Counted from the first letter of the stretch, positions 14,001 to 28,628 are shown. The stretch is 64,000 bases of DNA from Glomus cerebriforme (GCA_003550305.1 QKYT01000002.1:54927-118926); one strand, 5' to 3'. Made by a program: numbers and translations. Notes: generated by a model not told the origin, from the sequence alone.

Positions 14001-17000
14001 CATTTTGATGCAGCTGTTTCCAAAAAGAAAGCTATAGGTGATGTGATTATTTCCCGAGATGAAATTGCGAAACTTAGAAAGATATGTGGTGATTATCAAC
14101 TTCAACTTGATATACTTTTCAAGTTTTATAACGGATTTTGTTCAGTTGCTCAAGTAACGGATGTGAAAGATTACATTCAAGATTTAAAACAACGTATGCC
14201 AATCTCAAACAAATTGAAGTTGAAACAAGTATCGTCATCAAATTATTGGACATTCCATGAGAAAACGTTGGACAGCGCAAGACGTTGCTATAAATTTAAT
14301 CATTCTCAATCTTTTCGGAATATCTTTGAATCTTGTGTCCAAGAAGACATCGCTGCAACGAAAGTAGAGTATATTGCACAAAAACTAATACCAATTGTTT
14401 TTGGAAAATATGATAAGATTCGTAAACAATTTAAGGATTGGGAAAAACTTAAATGTTCAGATGTGTCTTTGTTTTGGAAAGATGTTACAAATGTTAGTGC
14501 TGAGCTTGATTTGATGGAAAGCCATAAAAATCAAAAATTTGTACAAACTCTTGACCATCTTTCAAAAATTCCTCACTGGATTAAACGACTTGAGGAATTA
14601 AAAACAGTTGTAGAACTTTTCAAAGTACCACATAGTGAAAATGATTGGCTAACAAAATCAATTCATATTTTAAAAGATGACTCCGTGAAACTTAATCAGA
14701 TAGATAATTTTTTCCATTCCCTTGGTAAAAATTTTTCCAATGTTAATCAAGATTGTTGGAAATTGATAAAAGAATTATCAAATGCTGATGATTTTATAAA
14801 TTTCTTAAAGGAAATTGCCGAACATGATATTAAAAATTTGATTAATGGCGTGGATGATCATTCGGATGAAAGATTGATTCAAGAGGACACAGTCTCATCG
14901 TTAATTCAAGTCAAACAATTTTTATTACCTCTTATGAATAAGAAGAATAAAATGAGAGATATAACTAGTTTTTTAGATGCGCTATTAAATATTATTAAGA
15001 AGAATTCTACCTTAGGGGAAAGGATTGCGTTGTGTAATAGTAGCAATATGGCATTACGAAATATGTACAAGAACATTTCAAATCGTGGCGAAGTTACCAA
15101 AGAAAAAATTAAGAATGCCGTATTTAATGGAACTTATACTTTTGCTCGTGACAAAAGAGAAGATAAATGTGTCATTTCATTAAAATATATCTCTAAATCT
15201 AATGTGATGACGTATAATATAAATGAGATCTTGGATTTACGTGGAAGAGCTCTTTTGATCGCAAAACCAAAGATAAACGAAAATGATATCATTAATGACA
15301 GGGATGAGGAAATTTCAAAGAAAGTTATGGATGAATTTGTTATTCAAGTTGAAATTGCACAAGAGATTATTGGCATAGTATCAATGTTAATGCAAATGGG
15401 GCATTTTGATTACAGAAAGTTTGAAAAGAAATTACAAGGAATAGATAAAATGAGAGATTATCTAAATTTCTTAAAAAACGAACTCAAAAATTGGTAAATA
15501 TTTTATCATTCTTTATTATTCAATTTTCATAACCGCAAGATTTAATGAGATTTAATTTTTACAAATTATAGGCAAACTATAGTGAATCGTGCACAAGAAC
15601 GGTGTTATTATTTAACATTCTTCCCTGCTCGCCATATTCTAGCATTCTATGATTATTGCACATCGAAATACTTAGATGTGGAAAATGAAGAAGAATGCAA
15701 AACATTGATAAGATTTGTAAACAGCAAAGCTCAATTACCATCTCGTAAGAATATTAAAGAAATTTCACGTGGATCAAAGGATTATCTTAAAATTCTTTGC
15801 GAAATTGGAAAAGAATTAGAAAGAATTTTTAGAAATATTCCAAAACAATCACGTAAACTTAAAGCTGATGGACAACGTATAACGTTGGATATAGTTAAAA
15901 GGGGAGACTTATCTATTGCTGCTTGTACTGACAAAACACGAGTTCCGAATGTTATTATGTCATTATACGCCAATCATGGATATTATCCCGAACCGTGGCA
16001 ACTTTTAATATGTACTACTTCAACTACGATGGAGGAATTAACAATCTTCATAAAAAGAAGCTTCTTTGCGTCGAATAATGGATACAAGAATCAATTATTT
16101 TGTATTGCAAATTTAGAATTATTGGATTTTGAATTGCAATATGATTTAGTTAATCAGATTAAATTAATGCGAGATCAAAAGGATTATCTTTTAGCACTTA
16201 TTTGTTACAGAGAAATTGGAATGCATAATCATATTTTAGATCAATTTTCTTCAGATGTTCACGCAACTAATGGCTTAAACACTGAAGCTATGAGAGGAAT
16301 TTATAGGGAATTGTGTCATAATGTTATATGTGTTTCTTCCGACTTATCGGGACAAGGCAAAACTGAATGGATTAAAGAGGAAAGTTTCAGTAACAAGAAA
16401 ATTCCACGTAGTTTTTTAATAAGTGATGGTATAAAGTTCGATAAGCTTGTACGTCGATTCAAAGAATGTAGACTCCGACCCGTAGAAAGTTTACATATTA
16501 ATATAGTATCAACTGATTACCCTGAGGACGTTAACATGTTCTTATTCGAATTGTTAACTTTGGGTATAGTTTCTACTAATGTTGATATAGCCTGTCTACC
16601 TCTGTCAAAAACACCTATACGTATATTTATTGAAGTAGCCTCAACTGCTGAACAAAGTTTACTGAATTCTCTTCCCATGGCAGGATATTTGTTGTTCAAT
16701 CATTTAACTTGGAACATTAAAAATTTGAGGATTTCTCGAGAAATAAATAGTCCCATTCAGATTACTTGTAATTATTTGAACTTATTGGATCGTAATGAAA
16801 TAGATACAAAAGAAATCCTTTTTAAGACAGATAAAGCAGTTAAACCATTACCATTAGAACGTTGTCAAAATCTTATTGAGAAATATTTCTTTAATAAAGA
16901 TACCAAAGATATTTCTTCATTCAGATTTGTTGAAATATTTGTTAATGTCCTTGCAGATCAATTAGTTCGATTATCATTAAGTCAATTCTTTACTGTAGGT

Positions 17001-20000
17001 AATCTGAAATTAATGGTAAAAGAAATTAATATTAGAAACTTAATATTAAAAACTTTAATAGATGGTTCTAAAGATTTTGCAACTAGATCTATTAAAACAA
17101 GAATAGAATCTCTAACTGCCAACGATGAGAATGCTCGTCTTGGTACAATCGTACAATGGAACGATTCAAATCATCTTATAGTATTTTTCAATTCCCAATC
17201 TCCTGATACAATATCAGCTTTATATCGTGATAGAACAAAAGTTCATGATAATGTTAAGTTTTTATTAAAAAGTCAGATAATTGGAGATCAAACAAAATGG
17301 GAATTAGATGATTATAATTCAATGTCTGCAAATGCTCTTTTTACAAAGTTAGAATATTTGGCACGAAGATCGACGAAAAAATTAAATCTTCCTGAATATG
17401 CTTTATCCGGTGATAATTTAATAAAGATGGCATTAATTCTTTTAAGAGCGCGTGCGAATATTCCAGTCATAGTTTGTGGTGAAGCAGGATGTGGCAAGGT
17501 AATTTTTTATATTATTAATAATATTATTATTTTAAGAAAAAGAAAATTAATGATTTTAAATTTTTCATTTCTTTGTCAGACAAGCTTGATTGCTTATTTG
17601 GCCTTGATGGTTGAAGTTCAATTTCAGGCTCTTAATCTTCACGCTGGGATTGATGAAAAAACTATCATGATATTTATGAGTGATGCTTTAATAAAAGCCG
17701 AAAAAGGGGAGATTTGGTTATTCTTTGATGAAATCAACACTTGCAATTATATAGGGTTACTTGCTGATTTAATATCTCATCGAATGCTTAATGGTAAACT
17801 TATACATCCAAATATTCGTTTATTCTCTGCCTGCAATCCATACCGCCTTCGTACAAAAGCTCAAAGTGAAGCTGGTTTAACGACTAAAATCAAAAAGTAT
17901 GAAGAACAAAGTAATCTTGTTTATCAAGTCAAACCACTTCCTGATCAAATATTGGATTATGTTTGGGATTATGGTATTTTAAAACCAAATGATGAATACA
18001 AATATATTCAAATTATGGTTGAAAAAGAATTAAAAAAATTATCACATCCCGTATTCGCAGAACTCTTATTTGCTTCCCAAAATTTTATAAGAAAAGTAGA
18101 GGAACCATATAGTGTGAGCTTACGTGATATTAAACGAGCTATAGCATTAGTGAAATTCTTTTATAATTCTCTTGAGAATCGTCCGACTTACAAAAAGGGA
18201 CACAAATATCCACCATCTGGAAATCCAACCTCATTGACTAGATCTTATGTTTTAGCACTTAGTCTTTGTTATCATTCTCGGTTATATGAACAAGATTTAC
18301 GTAAACAATATCGTCACGAAATGGGAAAAATATTACAAAATCACAAAGCTTATGTAGGAGAACACATGTTTGCTACAATTATTCGGGAGGAACAGGAAGA
18401 TTATATTAATAGAATGCAATGCCCACCTAATACAGCACATAATGAAGCTTTATTAGAGAATGTTTTAGTTATGATTGTATGCATTTTGACAAGAATCCCC
18501 TTATTCCTTATAGGGGTGCCAGGATCTTCAAAATCTTTAGCGGTTCGCCTTATAAGTTCAAATTTACGTGGATCGGATTCGAATGATAGGTACTTTAGAA
18601 AATTACCACAGATTTACTTAATTCCGCATCAAGGCTCTTCGTCTTCGACTTCTGATGGCATAATAAAAGTTTTTGATAAGGCAAATAAATATCAGGAAAC
18701 AACTTCCAAGCAATTTCCTGTTATTAGTGTTGTTTTACTTGATGAAGGTAATACTATATTTATCCTAATGATATCTTTTTCGTTATGTTCTTATTAAGAT
18801 TGACTCATTATTCATTTCATTAGTCGGTTTGGCTGGAACAAGTCCTTTCAATCCGTTAAAAGTACTCCACTCTTTGCTTGAACCAAGTTATCCAGCCACA
18901 GGTCCAACTGTTTCAGTAATAGGAATATCTAACTGGCGCTTAGATAATAGTAAAAGTAGTCGCGCGTTACTTGTTCAAAGGTAAATTTTTAATTACCTTT
19001 TGAAACTTTATTTGTATAATATTTATCTGTATTCATTTATAATTTTCTTACATTAATTTTTTACAGACCACAATTTGATATGGATGATTTGGTTGATACC
19101 GCTGAACGTTTATTAAATACAAAAGTTATTGGACCTGGTCAAAGAGGCGCTCTAGAACCTTTAGCTAAAGCATATTCGAATTATGAAAAATACGGTCAAG
19201 CTTTGCCTAACTTTCATGGTCTTCGTGACTATTACGCATTGGTCAAACGGCTTTCGTTATTTGAAATGACTCCAGAGAATATTCAAATGGCTTTAGCCCG
19301 TAATTTTGGAGGAACAGAAATTAATGACAAATTATGCGAAAATTATTTTGGGGATGTTCTTAAAATGTTTAATAATCATAATCCATGGTTTTATAAACCA
19401 ATTCCTATTGAACAATTAATCGATTCAAACTTAGATGAATCTGATGCTCGTCATTTAATGATTATCGGTAAAAGTGATTCGGTTTTAAATTTACTAACTT
19501 ATCAGTTAAGAAGAAGAAAGTTGGACCCTGTTGTAATTTTAGGATCCCAATTTCCTGATGACCGGGAGAATTACTCTTACAGTGTTTTGAGAAGAATAAT
19601 GGTAATAATTTATTTTCGTTTAATGAAAATTTCTTCATTTAATTTACTTATTATTAAATACGTATCATTTTAGATGTGTGTCGAAGCGGGAAGAACATTG
19701 ATCCTAACAGATTTAGAAATAATTTATGGTATTCTTTCATTTAATTTTCTTAAAATCAAATTATTCTATTTTTGATTATTGCATTTATGATAACAGGGAG
19801 TCTTTACGATTTATGGAATCAAAATTACATCGTGGTGGGAAATAAGGAAAATGTCAAATATTTTACTCGAGTCGCGCTTGGAGCATATGCTAACCCTATG
19901 CTGTAAGTATAGCATTGACATTAGCTAAAATAAAATTTTTAAGTCATTTCAATTAAAATTAATAATTATTTTGATCCGTAATTTTTAGTTACGTTTCGCC

Positions 20001-23000
20001 GAATTTTAAATGTATTCTTGTTATGGATGAGAAGAAATTGGTTAATGCTGATCCTCCACTTCTTAATCGATTTGAAAAACAAAAAATGTCAATTAATGAT
20101 GCGCTTGATGATAGACAGAAATCACTCGTCGAAAATTTAAGCGATTGGGCAAGAAAAATATCAATTTTAGTTGGAGGTAATCCAGTAACTCAACTACGTA
20201 ATAAATTCACTCAGAAAGACTTATTCATCGGATTTAATAAAGACGAAACCTTACAAAGTTTAGTCATTGATATTACAAAGAATAATTCTGAAGCTGAAGA
20301 GAATGAAATTTTAGAAAAATGCAAAGAATGTTTAGTTGCAACAGCATCCTTTGATGGAATTGTGAGAGCCGAACAATCAGCTCTAGAACGAGATGAAGTC
20401 GATCGATGGAAGCATGTTTATTTCAATCAACAACATCACGATAGCCTTTTCGATTATTTCGCAAATCAAGAAAAATCATCGACAGCTCCAAATGGACATT
20501 TAGTGATTATCAATACATTCTCTAATATTAATACGGATGTTAAGTCTTGTTTACAAGGACTTTTAAGTTGTCAAGTAGATAAATTGTCGACTTTCAAGAC
20601 TGAGGCTCAACTTTCAAATCGGGTAAGTCAAAGCAAGCAATGATTTAATGAGTTAATATATGTATTTTTTAACTTATATATACAAATTAATATTTGTAGA
20701 TAAAACATTTCTGGTTAGAATCAATTGATCATATGTTAATTCTACAATGTGATGTAACTACCGTTAATGCTGGATGTATTAAGCTGGCTAAATTCGTTAT
20801 TGAACAATACCGAAATGAATTCATAACAAAGAAAGGTCAGATTGAACAGATGAAGCATGCGTGTATCATCCTTCATATTAACCGAGATCAAGAAGCCGCT
20901 CTTATGTCTTTTAATTTTATGTGTGGTTGGAAACAAATAACTATTGAAACATTGTCAGGAAATGACATTCCTACATCAAGTCTCTTTGATGGAGATGGAT
21001 CATTATCTCATATTATCAATTCTGCTTATCCATTCGAAAAAATTTTATCACAAGAACTATTATGGTGTTTATTATGCATGAAATATCCGTCGAATAATGA
21101 ATCAGTCAATCACATAAAGTAAGTATTCGTTTCTAACATTTATTTGTAATTTTTTTTTATATTTTTATATAAAAAATTTTTTTTGGTTGATAATTTCTTT
21201 AGGATGTTAAGCGGAAAAATACTAGGATATCCAAATTTTATTGAATGTTTAAAAGAAAGAACTCTTGAATGGATCAAAGTAAAATCTAAAAATAATTGGC
21301 AATATAAAGTCGCATCAAATAAACAAAATTTATATCTATACCCTTCATTTTCTGCAGCACTACAAGCTCATATTAGAACGTTGGTTAGGAAACCGATAGC
21401 TCAAATTTTATGTGCTTTAGAAAGATTATCAGCGATAAAAACCTTTTTTTATGTTGTTGATCAAACAAAATCAAAAGAAAATTATGAGGAATTACTCATG
21501 TTTTGGCAACAAATTTATATGGATAAGAAAATTATCAAAATTGAAGATTTACAGGATCCAAAACCTGATGGATATAATATGCCGGCAGGAAGTTTGTTAG
21601 ATTTTGAATTTCCTTTTTCACTTTATTTTATGAAACTAATTGATAACTTTAAAAGATATTATGAAGAAGAAATAGCAATTTTGCAAAAGGATGATGATAA
21701 AATTGACAGCACGACTAATGAACTTTATAATCACGTGATTGAAGATCATTTAAAAGATTTCAAAAATAATATTCTTACATCAATTCCGCAATTAAGGGGT
21801 TCTCCTCTCGAACGGTTTCCTGAACTATATTTCAATGACTTTGTTACCGTTATTGCAGCAAACAATAGTGAAAATAAAAATACAAAATTGTTAGCATTAA
21901 TCTTAAAGTTACTCATTGGTACCAACAAAGCGAATCAACCAATTTTCCTTCACACTTATTGGTGGAAAAATGCTAACGAAGTTTTAGCTCTATTACGATT
22001 GGTTCAAATGTCTCCAATAGTAATTAAAAATATTAAAATTCAAGGTAATGCTATTGTTAGCGGAAATCTAGAAAAATATCTTGTTAAGGAAGTGACAAAA
22101 ATAATGCTTCAGCAAATTTGTGGAAATTTTAAAGATGCATTAAATGCTCATAGATGGCAGCGTGATGTCATAAAAGTATTATCTCTTAGTAATAAAATAA
22201 TGCGAGTAAAGAATTTGCCAGATCTTCAATTGTTACGTATTGTAAACGATTTAGTTTCAACAAAGTCAATTCCTTTATATATTATTAGAGAAATTGTTCA
22301 ACTTGGGTTAGGTTCGGATGAACAAGAGATTCTCTCTGAGAAATTTGTCGGTACTGTACTTGATAGATTGGGTAAATTAGAACAAAACGAGAAGAATTTA
22401 ATTCCAAGAAGATCATTTATCATGAGATGTCTTGCATTGATTCCGATTGAATCAGATGTCCGACTAAGTCTTTATAAGAAATTATTCTCGAATGAACCTT
22501 TTCCATTGATGGGCGCAATCATCAAAAGGATCTTTCTTAAAGAGGACGTAGAAAATGAGGATACGTTCTTAACAATAATAATAGATGCCAAAAAAGCTTT
22601 AAGACAATCTGCTCGATTAAATATAATTAACGATTGTTTAAAAGAATTGGATACGAATATGGCTACTTTATGTTGTGATGTCATTGAACAAATATTCTTT
22701 ATGAATGAAGAATTGAAAAATTTAGCGCCTTTTTTTGGACCGGCCCTCGAAGCTTTGTATAGACAAGGAAGTCCAACATTGCAAAAAATAACTTCCATTG
22801 CTTTGCTTAAAGAATTCGTTCGTCGATTCTGGAATAGTTTTATTCAGAAAGATAAAAATAAACCTATTGCGTATAACAAAATGGAGGAAGACAATTTTGA
22901 TAGTGGTGCACTAATTAATCAAATTAATAATAACATGAATATTGAACATCCTTTGATTAGTTCTCTAAAAATTTACTTTTTAAGAGACTTATGTCGGAGA

Positions 23001-26000
23001 GATTTTTCAATTAATGATGTTAGACGATTTTGTGAAGCTCAGACAAAACTTTTACCGTGGCTTGGAACTTTAAATTGGGAGGATATTTATAAAGATAATC
23101 GTTTGTCTTTTAATCCATATTGTAATTTATCCGAATATAATGAAGCAGAAAACAGCTTTATGGCTTTTTATAGTATAGGCAATAAGGGTCCTTTCCAACA
23201 CTTCATAAAAAACATAAAGCAAAAGGAGACTGTAAAAGCAAATTTATCTTTAATGGGACTTTTATTTGTACGTCTTCATGCTTTAAGAGCTTCAAGAGAA
23301 TGGCAACATTCAGAAGTGCGATCAGCCGATTTCTTGACAAAAGAACTTGCTAGAATAAATCTTTCGACCTCATTTAAAACGATTGCAACAAAAATTTTGT
23401 CGAACGAACAACCTTTACTCCAAATTAAAAATTCGAAAATTAGTAATACCGATTTATTTTTAAAATCCGTTATTTCACATATTATCGCACTTCATGCATC
23501 AGTTGAACCGAATTCATCACAACTAGCGATGTATTTACACAAACTACAAGATTGTCAGAACTTGTTTATTTTAACATGTATTTCCGACATGGAATCGGTA
23601 GTGCTAAATGCAGTTAAGGAACAAGTTACGAGATACGCCTGTAAATGTGGACTTAAATATTTCGTCGCAAATTGTGGTAATGTTACTCACGTTAGCAAAT
23701 GTCTGGAATGTGGAAATACAATTGGTGGTGAAACTTACGGCAACGTAGCAAAAGGAAACACTAGACTTGATACTCGGCCAGTAGGCAACGTATCAGTAAA
23801 AGATCAAACAGGATATATTGGAGAACCAATTAATAAAAATCTATATCATTCCGTCAGATCTCTTTCACCTACATCATATCGTATTTTACATTTAATTATT
23901 CATGTTCTTATCGGAGCGTCTGCACCTAAACCTGCACTTGTTTTCCTTCAAAAAAATAATAAAATCGCCAGTGATTCTGAAAAATATTGTATGGACCATA
24001 TTCAAAGCGATTGGGAAGTTCTCAAACATCTTCTTAGTTGTTCAGATGGGGTAAAATTTTTTTATTTTTGTTGTTTTATTTAATAATATTTTTTTTTAAT
24101 TAAAAAATAAAGAATAAAATCATTAACTAATAAAAATTTTGTAATTTTATCAGAATTTGGCATTAATGTTCCATTCATTAATTTCTTCAATGATGGAAAA
24201 CCCCCCACTGCCAAATCAACAAATAAAAATATCTGCCGAACGTGAGAATTGGGAAACAAAATTTCATAGAAATTATATTATGCCGCAAATTAAAAACATA
24301 ACTGAAACAGCAGCTAATTACCGTATGAAATTAAGCGAAGCCTTAACCAAAAATCAAAAGAATAGTTTAATTGAAGACGAAATTAATCAAACCCTAGTTA
24401 TGGATAAACAATATCGAAGTGAGAATTTACCAAGTTTATGGAGAACGATAGGAATGATTAATTTCGATAATTTTCGTGCTTATTATATGAATGATTCGAC
24501 GAGAATCAACGATTATCCGTTCCTCGCAATATTTTTCAAATATTTCGGACAATTAGGATTGCTCAAACATCTTCTGCCAATTGTAAAATTTGTTCAAATT
24601 TTGAATTCCAACCTTGGATATCAATTAACAAGACAAATGGCAAGTGAAATGACTTTTAGACAATTTATAGAAAGAGAATCCAATGATGAAGATGAAAATT
24701 TCAATAGTTTAAAAATCGCTTTTAATGACTTTAAACTTGGTTGGGAAACAGTAATACCTTTCGTAAGACGATATCAATGTCATGAACTTCCCAATGATAA
24801 ACCAATCATGGGTTATAATCTTCCAGTTGTTTTTGGTTTAATTGAACCAAAAGATGTAGGAATTTTCTTATGTGCAATTTTAGAACATTTAGTAAGTTTA
24901 CAAAATAATTTCTTAAAGGAAGTAATGGCAATTCCACCTGGAACTTGTAGATCTCTAAAGTTTTTAGATGAATCAATATTTGATGTCGAACAATCTGTTT
25001 TGTTAACTTCAAAAGTCAAACCAAATGCACCCAATAATCATTGCCTCCAAACTATGTGCCTTGATCATGCTCGTATCGGAAACATCATAAATTTTGATTG
25101 GGATGAAGAAATTCTTGCATATAGTCAAAGAAATTTAGCAATTGCAAGAGGGGATGATATTGTTTATGATTTGACAAAAATTGAAGCGGAATTGGCAAAA
25201 ATTTTAGTTTTTGAGAAGGTTTATATAGAAACTCAACCAGAATCTCTGTTATATCTAGAACCTTACCCATATCATATGGAATTGTTCCAGGGAAGTATGA
25301 GAATTCTTAGTGACATTAAGAATTTAATAGCACAAGAGCCTATCCCAAATGAAAAAATGATTTTATTAGGTGTTTCTAGAACTTCCGATTCGGAACCAAT
25401 GTTTGATAACGCATCAGAAATTTTATCATCATTGGAAATTCTTTTATGTTTCGTCAAACGTACAGCAGTTGGAGATGGAGATAAATCTATTAAGGATTAT
25501 GTTTTACAATGGATGAAATTGTCATCATTGTATGAACATGCAGAATTCTCGAAAATTTTAAATATTGATTTACGACTTAAACATTTAGTGTCTTTATATG
25601 AACTAGTTGAAGAACAAGTTGCCAATATTAAAATTAAATATATTCATGAAAAATATAAAGCTTCACTTTCAGCGGATATGGAGGCCGCAATACTTCAATC
25701 CGTATATTTTGAACAACAAACTACAACTAAAGAAAATATACCAGCAGGAGCTTTCGCTTTAGCTTTAAAACGATTCATGTTGCGATTTTTAACCTTGGAA
25801 AATCAAAAAGAAATGGAACCATTATATGTTTATTTGCAAGATAGTTCATTAAATTTCTGGCCGTCAACAATCCCAGAGAATCGCATTATCGAATTATTTC
25901 CAGAAAATTTACTGGTGGCTAACACGTATAATGCTTATGAGTTTACAATGAACATAATTGAGGTAAGAAGATTTTTTTTTTATAATTTTAAATAGATATA

Positions 26001-26184
26001 CAATTTTTATTTATATACAATATATATATATATATCTTTTTAGCAAACAATGAAAAAACAAGCTAATGCTGCTAGAAATCCAATCATCGATCCAGCTATC
26101 AATCAACGAACTGGGCCTACAATTAACACAGTTACGCCATCAAAAAAATCCAGAAAGGAACGATCTAAATTTGATATGATGTAG
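11002..26184 (+). CDS. RNF213-like giant AAA+ protein with CBM20-like domain and RZ finger, 4709 aa
   Basis: Fourteen exons join in phase: 11002-12735, 12808-13634, 13724-15493, 15572-17498, 17580-18747, 18824-18980, 19067-19601, 19674-19728, 19797-19902, 19989-20622, 20700-21118, 21203-24050, 24154-25962, 26044-26184. The first 270 residues are polar and disordered. A CBM20-like starch-binding domain follows (about 278-385: VIFHVHLP, VLGNVEELGFW). The first AAA+ module has Walker A GEAGCGKTS (about 2080-2088, split by intron 4) and Walker B LFFDEIN. The second has GVPGSSKS (about 2398) and VVLLDEVG, then the typical GISNWRLD and PPLLNRFEK stretches. An RZ-type finger lies at about 3921-3956 (ACKCG..YF, NCG, KCLECG, IGG). 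I find no C3HC4 RING. RNF213 is a dynein-like cytosolic E3 ligase acting in antimicrobial defence and lipid-droplet biology. The start is the first ATG; an in-frame TTG nine bases upstream is ignored. Confidence 0.93.
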
Positions 26185-26969
26185 ATACTATTTTTTTTTT
26201 GATTACTATTTATCTATTAGCATTATTTATCAAACCTAATATTTATAAACTTTCATGTAGTTCAATCATTTATTCATTAGGTCAAAAAAAATTTTTATAA
26301 TTCCCTTTTTTTTTTTTATCGAAACGTTACTTTTCATAACAAAATGACCAATCAATAAAAACGCGTATCGGGTTATCCGGAAAATTTTTTCTCCATTGAA
26401 TTACTGATAATGAACTGTATAACAGTATAAGACTATAAGGATTAATGTGTTATTGTAACGAATCATTGTATAAATAAATTATAATATTATAAAGATTTTC
26501 TTTGTAGTCTCATACTCTCATTCTAAGATTGTAATCTTGGACCTTCGCAGATTTGGAAATTTTATGATTAAAAAAATAAATTTATTCTTATTTTAAATTA
26601 ATAACAGAACATATTATAGATTCCACGTACTTCTTGATGTTTCTTTGTAAATGATAACTGTATTTACAAGATTACAAGCAGATAGTAGCTCTTGAGTATC
26701 GATCGGCTTTCGCCAGAGTTGAAAAATATAACGTGCAGAAATCTACCATATGATATGCCAAAATAAGGCATTTTACGGCAATTACACTAAATAAAATTAA
26801 ACTATTACGAAATTTGTATTACATTTTAGTTTTGACATATATTTATAGGGTTGAAATTGGTAAAACTTTAATTCCATTGGTAATTTTCTTTACGATTTTG
26901 CGAACTTAACTTACTAAACAAGAATTGCGCGTAATTACCCTTTAATAAACTTTGCCGTTTAAAAAAATA
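26185..26969. other. intergenic, RNF213-like 3' end to kinase start
   Basis: This AT-rich spacer holds the 3' end of the RNF213-like gene and the promoter of the downstream kinase. A possible AATAAA-type polyadenylation stretch is at about 26470-26480. I see no gene or repeat. Confidence 0.5.
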
Positions 26970-28628
26970 ATGCCTCAAAATAATGAAATAAATAAATGTG
27001 AAGATCAATGCGGTAAATATTATGAAATACGTGAATGGTGTAAAATATGTATAGATTCTTTAAAAAAAACATATTGCAACTAGTGGGAATGAAAAAATTG
27101 ATAATATCATTCAAGAAATACAATTAAAAACTGATGATATATTTGAGTGGGTATCATATGATCAGTTTAGTGATATTAAAGAAATAGGTAAAGGTGGTTT
27201 TGCTACAGTATATTCAGCAATATGGAAGGATGGCCCATTAAGCTATAGCAGAAATAAGGATGAATATATAAGAAAACAGAATAAAAAAGTTGCTTTAAAA
27301 TGTTTATGTAACACGCAAAATATTACTTATGAATTTCTAAATGAGGTATGAGGCATAACTTTTCTCTATCGATTTAATTTTTTAAAAAAATACTTATTAC
27401 AGTGATTTTTTTTTTGTTTTGTAGGTTAAAGCATATTCAATAAAAAGTACTAGGCATATTCTTAAAATATATGGAATATCTCAAAATAAATATACAAAGG
27501 ATTATATTATGGTTCTTGAATATGCACAAGGTGGAAATCTTAGTGATTGGTTAAATGAAAATTACAAAAATTTTGATTGGAAATATAAAATGAAAATATT
27601 AGTTAATATTATGATTGGTCTTAAAGAAATTCATCAAAATAAGATGGTTCATCGCGATTTTCATACAGGAAATATATTAATTAAGAATAAACAATACCCA
27701 TGCATTTCTGATATGGGATTATCTGGAGAAGTTGGTAATATAAATAAAACAAAAATATATGGAGTTATGCCTTATATAGCTCCTGAAGTGTTAAAAGGAA
27801 AACCTTACACTCGAGCAGCAGATATTTATAGTTTTGGTATGATTATGTACTTTATAGCAACCGGAAATCAACCTTTTGCCAATTTTGAACATAATTATTA
27901 TCTAGCATTAAATATATGTAAAGGAAAGAGACCTGAAATTAGAGAGCCGGAAGCTCCGAATTGTTATATTGATTTAATGAAAAGATGTTTGGATTCAAAT
28001 CCAGATAATAGACCAAATGCTTTTGAAACATACAGTTCGGTTGTGCTATTTTATTGTTCATATGGCAAGCGTGGATCGGAATTTAAAACTTTAATGTCAA
28101 GACTTTGCATGATGTTAATTGAAAAAGGACAACAACATTATAAAATTGAAAAGCAATTCGAAGAAGCAGAAGAATATAGGAAAGCAAATCTTTTATCTGA
28201 TGAAAATAGCCAATCAACTACTCATTACCAATCTTATTATACATCTCGATTACTTAATCCTATTACAGATCTTTCTGGTAAATTTAAATATTTAGACCTG
28301 GATTTCTATTTGTTTTATTATATTTATAGGAATTTAATTATATTCTTAATTAATTTTTAACAGCAATTATTAATAATTCTTCTAAATTTAATATTCCTGA
28401 TAGTGAAGATTTTAATTTTTGTGAAGATTTTGGTGATTTTGAGGAATCAATTGATCAAAACTATAGCACATCGAAAATAAATAGTAATTTTAAAGGTAAT
28501 TGATTTTAAATTTCCTTTTTTTTTTTTTAAAAAAAAATAAATATTAATTCATATCTTAATTAGATAATAGTACAAAATTATCCAAATCATTTGATGAACT
28601 ACAAATAAACAAAAAAAATGATAAATAA
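26970..28628 (+). CDS. TKL-type Ser/Thr/Tyr kinase, interrupted by a one-base frameshift
   Basis: Exons: 26970-27345, 27425-28277, 28364-28495, 28564-28628. The leader from the ATG at 26970 is a Cys-rich zinc-ribbon-like segment (C..QC, then WCKIC), as is common in Rhizophagus TKL kinases. In an A8 run at 27062-27069 the frame is lost and a TAG follows at 27081. With one A fewer the frame would continue into the kinase domain. That domain is intact: glycine loop IGKGGFATVY, VALK lysine, HRDFHTGNIL catalytic loop, metal-binding Asp in SDMG, and APEVL. The C-terminus is a short acidic, Ser/Asn-rich tail. Either the gene is a recent pseudogene or the homopolymer was mis-sequenced. Everything downstream is open, which favours recent loss or error. 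It is a cytoplasmic kinase of unknown substrate, convergent with the VLIG-type gene. Confidence 0.8.

Noticed and set aside
16517..16699. Antisense frames inside RNF213-like exons
   Set aside because: They mirror the sense coding sequence, and the sense strand carries clear domains and phased introns.
27062..27069. Programmed -1 ribosomal frameshift site in the kinase gene
   Set aside because: The run looks slippery, but the frame needed downstream is +1 relative to the leader, so -1 slippage would not reach the kinase frame.
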